A stretch of DNA of 64,000 nt from Mycobacterium deserti. Lineage in GTDB: Bacteria > Actinomycetota > Actinomycetes > Mycobacteriales > Mycobacteriaceae. The position numbers were made by a program, and so were the translations under genes. The notes beneath the pieces are model-generated. The model saw only the letters and a list, made by a program, of their open reading frames with translations. It did no database searches and had not been told where the DNA came from. Positions 1-7,794 of the stretch are shown piece after piece. Location: positions 685,304 to 749,303 of the forward strand of contig NZ_JAODWD010000001.1 in the NCBI RefSeq assembly GCF_025345615.1, read 5' to 3'. Each line of letters opens with the position of its first letter. Position 1 is the stretch's first letter.

Positions 1-1
1 G

Positions 2-121
2 TACTACGACGGGCTCACCTACGTGCAAGTGTCCGAACGTTTGTCGGCGAACCTCGCGACGATCAAATCGCGCATGCGCGACGCCATACGCGGCCTTCGC
101 AAGTGCTTGGCGATCTCATGA
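2..121 (+). CDS. sigK: ECF sigma factor, C-terminal fragment (SigK-like)
   Basis: Only the last 39 codons are inside the window; the gene begins to the left. The reading frame from base 2 to the TGA at 119-121 gives a sigma region 4 helix-turn-helix (YYDGLTYVQVSERL, then a recognition helix with TIKSRMRDAIRGL) that binds the -35 element. The TGA overlaps the ATG of the next gene, an RskA-like anti-sigma factor. That sigma/anti-sigma pairing is why I call it SigK, which in M. tuberculosis controls mpt70/mpt83. The family is clear; the exact paralogue is inferred from the partner gene. Confidence 0.75.
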   Translation, partial: YYDGLTYVQVSERLSANLATIKSRMRDAIRGLRKCLAIS

Positions 122-846
122 CCGAGCCCACCTACCCAGACCTCATCGCCGTCGCGACGCCCTATGCGCTGCACGCGTTGTCCGAGGACGAACGCGACGA
201 TGTGGAAAGACTGTTGGCCACCGCGCCTCGCGACGTCGCAACGGCATTCGCCGACGAAGTACGCGCCATCCGAGAGACCATGGCGGTCGTGTCGGCGGCC
301 ACCGCCGTCGAACCACCGGACACCCTCAAGAGCCGGGTGCTCGCCGGGGTCGAGCCCCGGCCGTCCGAAGCCGGCTACGCCGAACCGGTCGAATTGCGGC
401 CGAGGCCGCGCCGATGGCAGAAGCCGATCCTGGCCGCCGCGGCCGCGTTGGTCATCGGTCTCGTCGCGGTCGGGGTCGGCATTGCGCTGCGGCCGACGGC
501 CACCCCGTCGACGGCCGATCAGATCTTCGCCGCGCCGGATGTCCGAACGGTCTCGGGTGAGATCCCGACGGGCGGCACCGCGACGGTCGTGTTCTCCCGC
601 GAGAAGAACGCCGGCGTGCTGGTGATGAACAACGTCGCGCCGCCGGAGCCCGGCACGGTGTATCAGATGTGGCTCATCAACGATCGAGGCCCGCACTCGG
701 CAGGAACGATGGACACGGTGGCCCCGTCGACGACGGCGGTCCTACCCGACCTCGACGGATCGCAGACCTTGGCGTTCACCGTCGAGCCTCCGGGCGGTTC
801 CGAGCGGCCGACGGGGGAACCGTTCGCTGCTCTGCCGCTGGCCTAG
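118..846 (+). CDS. rskA: Anti-sigma-K factor RskA
   Basis: This 242-aa single-pass membrane protein holds its sigma factor inactive at the membrane. The cytoplasmic N-terminus (about residues 1-95) carries the HALSEDERDDVERL helix typical of these anti-sigma domains. One transmembrane helix lies near residues 103-125, and the extracytoplasmic RskA domain follows. I start it at the ATG that overlaps the sigma stop codon (ATGA); an in-frame GTG at 103 would lie inside the sigma gene. Translational coupling fits a stoichiometric regulator pair. It converges on the next gene with a 4-base overlap at the stop codons. Confidence 0.88.
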   Translation: MTEPTYPDLIAVATPYALHALSEDERDDVERLLATAPRDVATAFADEVRAIRETMAVVSAATAVEPPDTLKSRVLAGVEPRPSEAGYAEPVELRPRPRRWQKPILAAAAALVIGLVAVGVGIALRPTATPSTADQIFAAPDVRTVSGEIPTGGTATVVFSREKNAGVLVMNNVAPPEPGTVYQMWLINDRGPHSAGTMDTVAPSTTAVLPDLDGSQTLAFTVEPPGGSERPTGEPFAALPLA

Positions 847-1943
847 GTGCCTGCCAGCGTCGCTGCGGCGGCTTCGGCGATGACGTCGGAGATGTCGTGG
901 CGTGGCTCCCATGCCCGCCGCTGCCGCATCGCACCGTTGCCCTTCTCGAGGAGGCGGGCCAGTCCGTCGGTGACGAGGTCGTGGTCGCCGACGGCCTTCA
1001 ATGCGGGTCCGATGTGCTCGACGAGCCGGGTCAACAGCTCGCGCGCGGGCACGCTCTCGTGGCTCTCCAACAAGTCGACGGCATCACCGTCGAGGCCGTC
1101 GCGTGCCGACTTCCAGTACGCCGCCTTGAGTGCCAGCGCGGTCAGCGGTGGGTACGGATCGCCGCGACGTTCCTCGTCGAGAGAGGTCATCACCAGGCCC
1201 CGGATCACGGTGGCCAGCAGCACTGTCTCCTCGACCGTGGCCGGGACGTCGGCGACCCGCACCTCGATGGTCGGGAAGTTCGCCGACGGACGCACGTCCC
1301 AATAGACCATTCCGTCGTCGAGCATCGCGCCCGCTTCTTGGAGCATCCGAACGGTGGCGTCGTACTCGTCGACGGACTCGAAATGCGGCGGCGGCCCTGC
1401 GCTGGGCCAGCGCGCCCACAGCACGCTGCGCCAGCTGGCGTAGCCCGTGTCGGTGTTGCGGTAGACCGCCGAGTTGGCGGTCAGCGCGAGCAGCAGCGGC
1501 AGCCAGGGACGCAACCGGTTGCTGACGCGCACCGCAGCCTCGCGGCTGGGCACCGCGACGTGCACATGGCACCCACAAATGCCTTGTTCGTGGGCAATCA
1601 TGCCGAACCGGTTGGCGATCTCGCGGTAGCGCGGGTTGTCGGTGATCGGGAAGTGGTGCGGCACGGTCGGCGGGAGTGCGACCGCCAAGAGCCGTGCACC
1701 TCCCGCCTCGGCGGCGTCGGCGGCGAGGCGTCGCAGGCGGAGCAACTGGTCACGCAGGTCGCGGCTGCTGCTCACCACTTCGCTGGTGGTCTCGACCTGG
1801 CAGCTGGTCAGCTCCAGCTGCAGCTTCACCCCCCGCTCGGACGCGTGTCCGGCGACGGTCTCGTTGAGCGCGACGGGTTCGCCTGACGCCGGATCGGCGA
1901 GCAGGAACTCCTCTTCTACGCCCATTGTGGGGTGGCTGGTCAT
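843..1943 (-). CDS. YbdK-type carboxylate-amine ligase (glutamate-cysteine ligase family 2)
   Basis: A 366-aa protein of the GCS2 family, ATP-dependent carboxylate-amine ligases related to E. coli YbdK and M. tuberculosis Rv0433. The N-terminal MGVEEEFLLADP segment is the family signature, with acidic Mg-ATP ligands. GCHVHVAVP near residue 125 and the arginine-rich WDVRPSANFPTIEVRV near 220 are further family motifs. The first ATG (1943) is used; a second at 1925 directly before GVEEEF is possible. No Shine-Dalgarno is visible, but a perfect hairpin (1956-1993) sits 12 bases upstream. The substrate is unknown; mycobacteria use mycothiol, so true glutathione synthesis is unlikely. Confidence 0.85.
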   Translation of the reverse strand: MTSHPTMGVEEEFLLADPASGEPVALNETVAGHASERGVKLQLELTSCQVETTSEVVSSSRDLRDQLLRLRRLAADAAEAGGARLLAVALPPTVPHHFPITDNPRYREIANRFGMIAHEQGICGCHVHVAVPSREAAVRVSNRLRPWLPLLLALTANSAVYRNTDTGYASWRSVLWARWPSAGPPPHFESVDEYDATVRMLQEAGAMLDDGMVYWDVRPSANFPTIEVRVADVPATVEETVLLATVIRGLVMTSLDEERRGDPYPPLTALALKAAYWKSARDGLDGDAVDLLESHESVPARELLTRLVEHIGPALKAVGDHDLVTDGLARLLEKGNGAMRQRRAWEPRHDISDVIAEAAAATLAGT

Positions 1944-1955
1944 GGGAAGAATATT

Positions 1956-1993
1956 GATCCGGCCCGTCGGAATCTTCGTCGACGGGCCGGATC
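1956..1993. promoter_or_regulatory. Perfect 14-bp inverted repeat upstream of ybdK-like gene
   Basis: GATCCGGCCCGTCG (1956-1969) and its exact complement (1980-1993) flank a 10-base loop. The stem is GC-rich and ends 12 bases upstream of the leftward start codon at 1943. It could be an operator or a leader hairpin for that gene. It has no U-tract on either side, so an ordinary intrinsic terminator is less likely. Confidence 0.6.
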
Positions 1994-2099
1994 GGGCAAC
2001 AAGTCCTTTGGTGGGTGGGAGCCGGGGGCTTCAAAGAATTGAAAGTCAGCGGCAGAGTTATTTCCCAGTGGAGAACGCTGTCAAACCTCTGTGGCCGAA

Positions 2100-2105
2100 T
2101 ACGAT
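2100..2105 (+). promoter_or_regulatory. Likely -10 element (TACGAT), leaderless start
   Basis: A TANNNT hexamer ends 6 bases before the ATG at 2112, so transcription would start at about the A of the start codon. No Shine-Dalgarno precedes that ATG, and none precedes the alternative GTG at 2091. This spacing recurs at other operon starts in the window. Confidence 0.45.
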
Positions 2106-2111
2106 CGGCTG

Positions 2112-2933
2112 ATGGTCAGAGAGTTCCGGTTCGGCGTTGGTCTGCAGGCCGCGCGACGGCAGAAGTCGGTGCAGGACTGGGCTCGCCGTGCGGAGGACAT
2201 GGGATACGACATCGTCCACATGGCCGACCACCTCTACACGACGGCGCCGTTTCCGATGATGACGGCGATGGCGATGGCGACCGAGACGTTGAGGGTCGGC
2301 ACCTTCGTGCTCAACGCGGGGTTCTACCGGCCGGCGCTGCTGGCCCGTGACGTCACGTCGCTGCGTGATCTCAGCGGCGGGCGGTTCGACCTGGGGCTCG
2401 GCGCCGGTTACGTCAAGGAGGAGTTCGAACAGGCCGAACTGCCCTATCCGACGGCAGGACAGCGGGTGGGATGGCTGCGCCATGTCGTCGAGCACATGAA
2501 CGAGCACGCGTCTGACGTGCCGATCCTGATCGCGGGCAACGGCGACAAGCTGCTCACGCTCGCCGCGCAACGGGCCGACATCATCGGCCTGACCGCCGGC
2601 GCGCCGATCACCGCGCAGTCCGACCCATTGGCCGACCGGATCGGGTTCGTCCGCGAGAAGGCGGGTGACCGCTTCGACCGGCTCGAACTGAACATCGCGG
2701 TGACCGCGATGCCGGTGGACGATTCGGGAATGCCGGACCTGTCGATCACCCGTCGGTTTCTGCCGGAGTTGTCCGACGAGGAGATCCTGCAGACGCCCGC
2801 CGTGCTGTCGGGCACGGCCAGGGACATCGCCGACACCCTGCGCCGCTATCGGGACACCTACGGCGTCACCTACATCACCGTGCAGCAGTTCCACGCCGAG
2901 GCGTTCGCGAAGGTGATCGCGGAGCTGCGCTGA
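2112..2933 (+). CDS. F420-dependent LLM-class oxidoreductase (MSMEG_2516-like family)
   Basis: A 273-aa luciferase-like monooxygenase-fold (TIM barrel) protein. FRFGVGLQAARRQKSVQDWARRAEDMGYD at the N-terminus and DLSGGRFDLGLGAGYVKEEF near residue 85 are typical of actinobacterial enzymes that use F420 rather than FMN. The natural substrate of this subfamily is not known. I prefer the ATG at 2112 over the upstream GTG at 2091: the family starts with this MVREFRFG segment, and a TANNNT -10 lies 6 bases before it. It is a single-gene unit facing a tRNA gene. Confidence 0.85.
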   Translation: MVREFRFGVGLQAARRQKSVQDWARRAEDMGYDIVHMADHLYTTAPFPMMTAMAMATETLRVGTFVLNAGFYRPALLARDVTSLRDLSGGRFDLGLGAGYVKEEFEQAELPYPTAGQRVGWLRHVVEHMNEHASDVPILIAGNGDKLLTLAAQRADIIGLTAGAPITAQSDPLADRIGFVREKAGDRFDRLELNIAVTAMPVDDSGMPDLSITRRFLPELSDEEILQTPAVLSGTARDIADTLRRYRDTYGVTYITVQQFHAEAFAKVIAELR

Positions 2934-2974
2934 CACCGCGGCGTGGACGGCAGCCGGTAAGCTCCCAGCGTTAC

Positions 2975-3047
2975 GCCCTCGTAGCTCAGGGGATAGAGCA
3001 CGGCTCTCCTAAAGCCGGTGTCGCAGGTTCGAATCCTGCCGGGGGCA
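2975..3047 (+). tRNA. tRNA-Arg (anticodon CCT)
   Basis: A 73-base cloverleaf. The acceptor stem GCCCTCG pairs with CGGGGGC and the discriminator base is A. The D-arm contains TAGCTCAGGGGATAGAGC, the anticodon stem is CGGCT/AGCCG with loop CTCCTAA, and the T-arm has GGTTCGAATCC. The anticodon CCT reads AGG (Arg). The 3' CCA is not encoded. No integrase or direct repeat of the 3' end is seen beside it. Confidence 0.96.
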
Positions 3048-3064
3048 CTTCGCGGGCGTCGGTC

Positions 3065-3307
3065 CTACAGGATCCGATGGTGGAGCGTGTCGAACATCTT
3101 GTCGAAGACCGACCTGGGCGGCATCGTCGCGGCGCTCAGTGCCACGAAGTCGATGACCAGCTGCTCGGCGACTGCCCGCAGCGTGGTGTTGGTCTGCTCG
3201 GCGCGCCAACACAGCTTCTGCAGAGCAGATTCGTCGTCCATTTCATAGACGAGCATCAACATGCCCCTGGCCTGGTCGATAACCGCCGTTGATAGTTCAG
3301 AAGTCAC
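3065..3307 (-). CDS. Small ANTAR-domain protein
   Basis: An 80-aa protein that is essentially a lone ANTAR RNA-binding domain: IDQARGMLMLVYEMDDESALQKLCW matches the usual A-x-G-hydrophobic, aromatic and D-x-A-F/L pattern. ANTAR domains bind paired hexaloop RNA hairpins and act as antiterminators. There is no sensor domain, so it may work as a partner or be constitutively active. It starts at a GTG preceded by GAGGA. Two GAF-ANTAR genes follow upstream on the same strand but are separated from it by a gap of about 120 bases. Confidence 0.75.
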   Translation of the reverse strand: MTSELSTAVIDQARGMLMLVYEMDDESALQKLCWRAEQTNTTLRAVAEQLVIDFVALSAATMPPRSVFDKMFDTLHHRIL

Positions 3308-3426
3308 GAATTCCTCGGCGGCCTGTTTGGGCCAAGTCGCCGCACGTGCGTTTCGCGGAGTAGGTCAGGCAGTGAGACGGACGCGTGTCGGACTCACTCC
3401 GGCTACGAGTGTTCCGCAATTGAAGT

Positions 3427-4215
3427 TCAGATGCCAGCGCGACGGCTGCCCAAATTCTTCTGTGCGAGTCCTTCGGACGCTTTCATGCTGTCGAGCAACT
3501 CCAGGGCCACTTTGTGCACTTTGATGTTGCGCCTTTGGGATTCAGCCACCAGTTTGGCGAACGCCTCGGACGGCTCGCAGCCGTGCAGCGCGATCAGTGC
3601 ACCTTTGGCCATGTCGATGTCGGACCGCGAGAGCAGTGCGGTCTCGAGTTGGGTGACCGTGTCTCGGGAGTGCTGCCAGCGCTTGGCGTTGCTGATCGCC
3701 TGACCGGCCGCGAATGTGTACAGGCGAATGAGTTCGGCATCGTACGGTTCGAACGCCGAGGCCGTGCGGCTGTATATGTTGAGCGACCCGACGAGTTCCT
3801 GTTCTTCGGCTGAGCCGACGATCAGTAGTGGAACCGACAGACTTGCGCGGATTCCCAGTCGCTGCGCGGCCTCAACGAATTCCGGCCACCGAGAATGTTC
3901 TTCGCCGATCTCCGCGCGCGCCGGAGCGCGCTGCGACGCTGCTTCCAGGCACGGCCCCCGGCCCGACGCGTACTGCTGGTGATCGAGTTCGGAAGCCAGG
4001 TCATGGGTGCAGGCCGCGGTACGGGCCTGCGGCCACGACAGCACAGTGATGCTGACGGCGTCCGCATGCGGGATCGCGGCGACTGCAGTTTCCGTCACGC
4101 GCGCGGCGATGTCATCGAGGGGTTCTTCGGCGGCGAAGAGGTCGCGCAATCCCTCTATCGCTTCTGCTGTCGTAGCCAGCTTTGCCATCAACGGGGCCAG
4201 CAGATGAGTACTCAT
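3427..4215 (-). CDS. GAF-ANTAR sensor/antiterminator protein
   Basis: A 262-aa protein with an N-terminal GAF domain (about residues 25-165; GRGPCLEA and GIRASLSVPLL are typical) and a C-terminal ANTAR domain (about 180-245; DIDMAKGALIALHGCEPSEAFAKL). Such proteins sense a ligand or redox state and act on RNA. I start it at the ATG at 4215, which has AAGGG at good spacing; the in-frame ATG at 4236 has no such site. It is the middle gene of three ANTAR genes. The target RNA is not identified. Confidence 0.85.
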   Translation of the reverse strand: MSTHLLAPLMAKLATTAEAIEGLRDLFAAEEPLDDIAARVTETAVAAIPHADAVSITVLSWPQARTAACTHDLASELDHQQYASGRGPCLEAASQRAPARAEIGEEHSRWPEFVEAAQRLGIRASLSVPLLIVGSAEEQELVGSLNIYSRTASAFEPYDAELIRLYTFAAGQAISNAKRWQHSRDTVTQLETALLSRSDIDMAKGALIALHGCEPSEAFAKLVAESQRRNIKVHKVALELLDSMKASEGLAQKNLGSRRAGI

Positions 4216-4324
4216 GATTGGTGCCCTTCGGAGCATGCGATTACCGCTGCTACGGGCACACTATGACCTCAGTGTATGCCCCAGATCGGTTCGCCATCGC
4301 TCTTCGCTGCATCTACGCAGGGCA

Positions 4325-5014
4325 CTAGCCTGAGTTGCGGGTGTCGATGACGCGCTGCGCGATGTCGGCCAACCGCGTGTTGCTGTCCTGTGAGAGCTGG
4401 CGCAGCATCTCGAATGCCCGCACATCGTCGACGCCGTAGCGCTCCATGATGATGCCCTTGGCCTGGCCGATCTTGTCCCTGGTCGACAGTGCGGACTTCA
4501 GCTGCTCACCGTGTCGGGCCGCCAAGATCGCCGCGGCGGCATGCGCGGCCAGCACCGACCCGATGGTTTCGTCTTCGCCATCGAACGCATGCGGCTTGAA
4601 CGCGAACAAATTCAAGGCACCGGCGGTCTGATCGCCGGTATACAGCTTGAACGACACACCACTGAGCACGCCGTGCTCGACGGCCGCTGCGGAATACTGC
4701 GGCCAGCGCTTCTCTTCGCGGAAGTCCTCGGTCCGCACGATCAGGTCGTCAACGGCAGCCTGAATGCACGGTCCCTCGTTGAACGTCATCTGCAGGTCAT
4801 CGAGCTTGCCCGGCAGATCGGAGGTGTCGGCAAGGGATTCGTACTTGCCCGCTTTACCGACGAGCAGTATCCCTGAGGCGTCGGCACCGGGGATGAGTTC
4901 CATCGCAGCGGACGTGACGTCGTTCAGCACTTCTTCCATGCCGCGCGGAGGCGCCGATACGCGGGCGAGATTGGCCATTCGCTGCGCCAAGTCGAGTTCG
5001 CGGGCTCGGGTCAT
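4325..5014 (-). CDS. GAF-ANTAR sensor/antiterminator protein
   Basis: A 229-aa protein with a GAF domain (about residues 20-155; GADASGILLVGK, FNEGPCIQA, GVLSGVSFKLY) and a C-terminal ANTAR domain (about 165-225; RDKIGQAKGIIMERYGVDDVRAFEML). The open frame extends upstream to 5200, but that extension is arginine/proline-rich and unlike the family. The ATG at 5014 opens MTRARELDLAQRMANLARV, a usual beginning for this class, with GGGAAG upstream. It is transcribed away from the carotenoid oxygenase. The 272 bases between them hold no further gene I can support. Confidence 0.83.
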   Translation of the reverse strand: MTRARELDLAQRMANLARVSAPPRGMEEVLNDVTSAAMELIPGADASGILLVGKAGKYESLADTSDLPGKLDDLQMTFNEGPCIQAAVDDLIVRTEDFREEKRWPQYSAAAVEHGVLSGVSFKLYTGDQTAGALNLFAFKPHAFDGEDETIGSVLAAHAAAAILAARHGEQLKSALSTRDKIGQAKGIIMERYGVDDVRAFEMLRQLSQDSNTRLADIAQRVIDTRNSG

Positions 5015-5286
5015 AAGACGAAGTCTTCCCGATCGGAGCTTCCACCACACGCGGATACCCGTATCTGCGTTTGCAGCTCCACGGCGCGGGCAATAGCCCC
5101 GTGCAGGCAGGAACGGCGGTCGACCGCTGAATCTGCCGAGGTCTCGTCGGTTCAGACCAAGAGCCGGCGGGGCCGCCCGCACCCAGCGATCCACGGTCAC
5201 TCTCTTAGTTGTAGTACCGTGCGACCAATGGTGTCGGTGTCCGGGTCATCGGCGGCCGTCACCTTCGTCGTGAAGGGAACCTGACC

Positions 5287-6804
5287 ATGGACGTCGAGGT
5301 TGTCGGCAAGTTCTTGTCCACGCTGGCCGAGGACGACGACCACCCCTACCGCACCGGCCCCTGGCGGCCGCAGACGACGGAGTACGACGCCGACGACCTG
5401 ACCGTCGTCGAGGGCGCGATTCCGCATGACCTCGACGGTGTGTACCTGCGCAACACCGAGAATCCCGTGCATCCGGCGCTGAAGTTCTATCACCCGTTCG
5501 ACGGCGACGGCATGGTGCACGTCGTCGGATTCCGCGACGGAAAGGCGTTCTACCGCAACAGGTTCGTCCGCACCGACGGATTCCAGGCCGAGAACGAGGC
5601 GGGCGGCCCGCTGTGGCCAGGGCTGGCCGAGCCGGTGCAACTGGCCAAGCGCGACTACGGCTGGGGCGCACGCACGCTGATGAAAGACGCCTCAAGCACC
5701 GACGTCGCCGTGCACCGCGGCGTCGCGCTGACGAGCCACTACCAGTGCGGCGATCTGTACCGCATCGACCCGTTCTCCGGCGACACCGTCGGCAAGGAAC
5801 AGTGGGGCGGCCGGTTCCCGTCCGACTGGGGCGTATCGGCACACCCGAAGGTCGACGACCGAACGGGCGAACTGCTGTTCTTCAGCTACAGCAAGCAGGC
5901 GCCCTTCATGCGCTACGGAGTTGTCGACGCCGACAACGAACTGGCGCATCTAACCGACATTCCGCTGCCCGGCCCGCGCCTGCCGCACGACATGGCGTTC
6001 ACCGAGAACTACGCGATTCTCAACGACTTCCCGATGTTCTGGGATCCACAGTTACTCGCCGCCGACATTCATCTGCCCGGGTTCCACCACGACATGCCGT
6101 CGCGGTTCGCGGTCATCCCCCGCCGCGGCGGCGCGGAGGCCATCCGGTGGTTCGAGGCCGATCCGACTTTCGTGCTGCACTTCACCAACGCCTACGAAGA
6201 CGGCGACGAGATCGTGCTCGACGGGTTCTTCCAGGGCGACCCGTCGCCGTTGGACTCAGGCGCCGAGGGGAAGTTGCAGAAGGCTTTCCGCTACCTGGCG
6301 CTCGACCGTCTGCAGACCCGGCTGCGCCGATGGCGGTTCAACCTGGTGACCGGCCAGACCACTGAAGAGCAGCTGACCGATTCCATCACCGAGTTCGGCA
6401 TGATCAACGCCGGCTACGCAGGACTGCCGTACCGCTATGCCTACGCGGCCACGGGCAAGCCCGGCTGGTTCCTCTTCGACGGGCTGGTCAAACACGACCT
6501 GCACACCGGCGCCGAGGAGCGGTTCGCTTACGACGACGGCGTCTACGGCAGCGAGACCGCAATGGCGCCGCGCGTCGGCAGCACGGCCGAGGATGACGGC
6601 TACCTGGTGACGCTGGCCACCGACATGAACGCCGACGCCTCCTACTGCCTGCTGTTCGACGCCACCAGGGTGTCCGACGGACCGATATGCAAACTTGCTC
6701 TCCCGGAACGTATCTCGAGCGGCACGCACTCGACCTGGGCGGCGGGGCCTGATCTGCGCCGCTGGCGAGACGCCGATACCGCGGCCGGAGCGATCGGACT
6801 GTAG
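5287..6804 (+). CDS. Carotenoid-cleavage oxygenase family protein
   Basis: A 505-aa seven-bladed propeller dioxygenase that cleaves carotenoid or stilbene-type double bonds with a non-haem iron held by four histidines. Candidates are H186 (SAHPK), H234 (RLPHDMAF), H298 (VLHFTNAYEDGDEIV) and H481 (GTHSTW). DGVYLRNTENP and HPFDGDGMVH near residues 50-78 are family hallmarks. M. tuberculosis has related proteins Rv0654 and Rv0913c. The start ATG has AAGGGAA upstream. The next gene, a regulator, begins on the base after the stop codon, suggesting co-transcription. The substrate is unknown. Confidence 0.9.
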   Translation: MDVEVVGKFLSTLAEDDDHPYRTGPWRPQTTEYDADDLTVVEGAIPHDLDGVYLRNTENPVHPALKFYHPFDGDGMVHVVGFRDGKAFYRNRFVRTDGFQAENEAGGPLWPGLAEPVQLAKRDYGWGARTLMKDASSTDVAVHRGVALTSHYQCGDLYRIDPFSGDTVGKEQWGGRFPSDWGVSAHPKVDDRTGELLFFSYSKQAPFMRYGVVDADNELAHLTDIPLPGPRLPHDMAFTENYAILNDFPMFWDPQLLAADIHLPGFHHDMPSRFAVIPRRGGAEAIRWFEADPTFVLHFTNAYEDGDEIVLDGFFQGDPSPLDSGAEGKLQKAFRYLALDRLQTRLRRWRFNLVTGQTTEEQLTDSITEFGMINAGYAGLPYRYAYAATGKPGWFLFDGLVKHDLHTGAEERFAYDDGVYGSETAMAPRVGSTAEDDGYLVTLATDMNADASYCLLFDATRVSDGPICKLALPERISSGTHSTWAAGPDLRRWRDADTAAGAIGL

Positions 6805-7743
6805 GTGGCCCCGCCCAACGCCGTCGGGCGCATGCTCGGACTTCTCGGCGACGAGTGGACACTGCTGGTCCTTCAGCAGGCTCTGCTGGGCGCGACGCGT
6901 TACGCCGACTTCATGGCGCGCCTGCCGATCTCCAATTCAGTACTGGCGCAGCGCCTTCGGACATTGTGCGACGACGGCCTCCTGCAACGCCGCGAGTACC
7001 AGACCAATCCCCCGCGTTCGGAGTACCTCGTCACACCCGAAAGTCGGTCGCTGTGGCCAATGCTGTTGTCCATCTGGGAGTGGGAACGACGGTGGGTGGC
7101 CGAACATGCACAGCCGGTGCCCGACCTGCGCCATGTCGCGTGCGGTGAGGACTTCGCCCCGCTGACCACGTGTCGCGCCTGCGGCGGAACGGCCAGCGAG
7201 AAAGATGTTGTCGCGCAGTGGGGTCCCAGCGGTTCGTGGCCGCGGTCTGTGCCGACGTCAACGACCCGCCGACGCTCCGGCCAAGCCGAGGCGGCGGGCT
7301 TGTTTCCGCACACGATGAGCGTGATCGGCAACCGCTGGGGTTTCGCCCTGGTGGTCGCGTCGTTCGTCGGGATGAGCCGCTTCACCGACTTTCAGCGGCA
7401 ACTGGGCGCGCCGCCCGGGTCGATCGCCGACCGCCTGTCGATCCTGATCGTCAACGGGGTCTTCGACGTCGCAGGCAAGCGCTACCGGCTGACCGCGAAG
7501 GGCCGGGCGCTGTTCCCCGTCGTCGTGACCGCCCTGCAGTGGGCACAGCGGTGGTTCGACGCGCCCGAAGGGCCTGCCGTCGTCGTGACCCACACAGCGT
7601 GTGGCGGTAGGTTCCTCGCCGCTCTGACCTGCGATCAGTGTGCCCAGCCATTGCGCGGCACACAGGTCCTGCCCGCCGAAATTTCAGCCAAAAGCTTCTG
7701 GCACTCTCGACCCGAGAGTGCTAACATCGCAGGTGCACAGTGA
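6805..7743 (+). CDS. Tandem-HxlR winged-helix transcriptional regulator
   Basis: A 312-aa protein with two HxlR-type winged helix-turn-helix domains in one chain (about residues 5-105 and 165-250). Each is followed by a cysteine-containing segment (ACGEDFAPLTTCRACGG and ACGGRFLAALTCDQCAQ) that could bind zinc or sense redox/thiols. Most HxlR proteins are about 110-150-aa dimers, so this is an internal duplication acting as a built-in dimer. It starts at GTG 6805, directly after the carotenoid oxygenase stop, and likely regulates that gene. The last codons contain the CIRCE element of the next gene. Confidence 0.82.
   Translation: MAPPNAVGRMLGLLGDEWTLLVLQQALLGATRYADFMARLPISNSVLAQRLRTLCDDGLLQRREYQTNPPRSEYLVTPESRSLWPMLLSIWEWERRWVAEHAQPVPDLRHVACGEDFAPLTTCRACGGTASEKDVVAQWGPSGSWPRSVPTSTTRRRSGQAEAAGLFPHTMSVIGNRWGFALVVASFVGMSRFTDFQRQLGAPPGSIADRLSILIVNGVFDVAGKRYRLTAKGRALFPVVVTALQWAQRWFDAPEGPAVVVTHTACGGRFLAALTCDQCAQPLRGTQVLPAEISAKSFWHSRPESANIAGAQ
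7698..7724 (+). promoter_or_regulatory. CIRCE element (HrcA operator) of hsp20
   Basis: CTGGCACTC-N9-GAGTGCTAA differs from the CIRCE consensus TTAGCACTC-N9-GAGTGCTAA only in the first bases of the left arm; the right arm is exact. A possible promoter overlaps it: TGGCAC (7699-7704), 17-base spacer, TAACAT (7722-7727). It lies inside the 3' end of the HxlR gene, 71 bases before the Hsp20 start. HrcA would repress here until heat shock. Confidence 0.88.
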
Positions 7744-7794
7744 TTGACTGCCCGTCAGGGTGGCGGGCCTTGAACGATGAGGAGGTGGATTGCT

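Noticed and set aside
2975-3047. tRNA-Arg as an attachment site of an integrated element
   Set aside because: No integrase, phage genes or repeated tRNA 3' end were found downstream; flanking genes are ordinary chromosomal genes.
5040-5286. A GGGTAT motif upstream of the second GAF-ANTAR gene as a SigF promoter
   Set aside because: No GTTT-type -35 lies at the right distance, so it is not supported.
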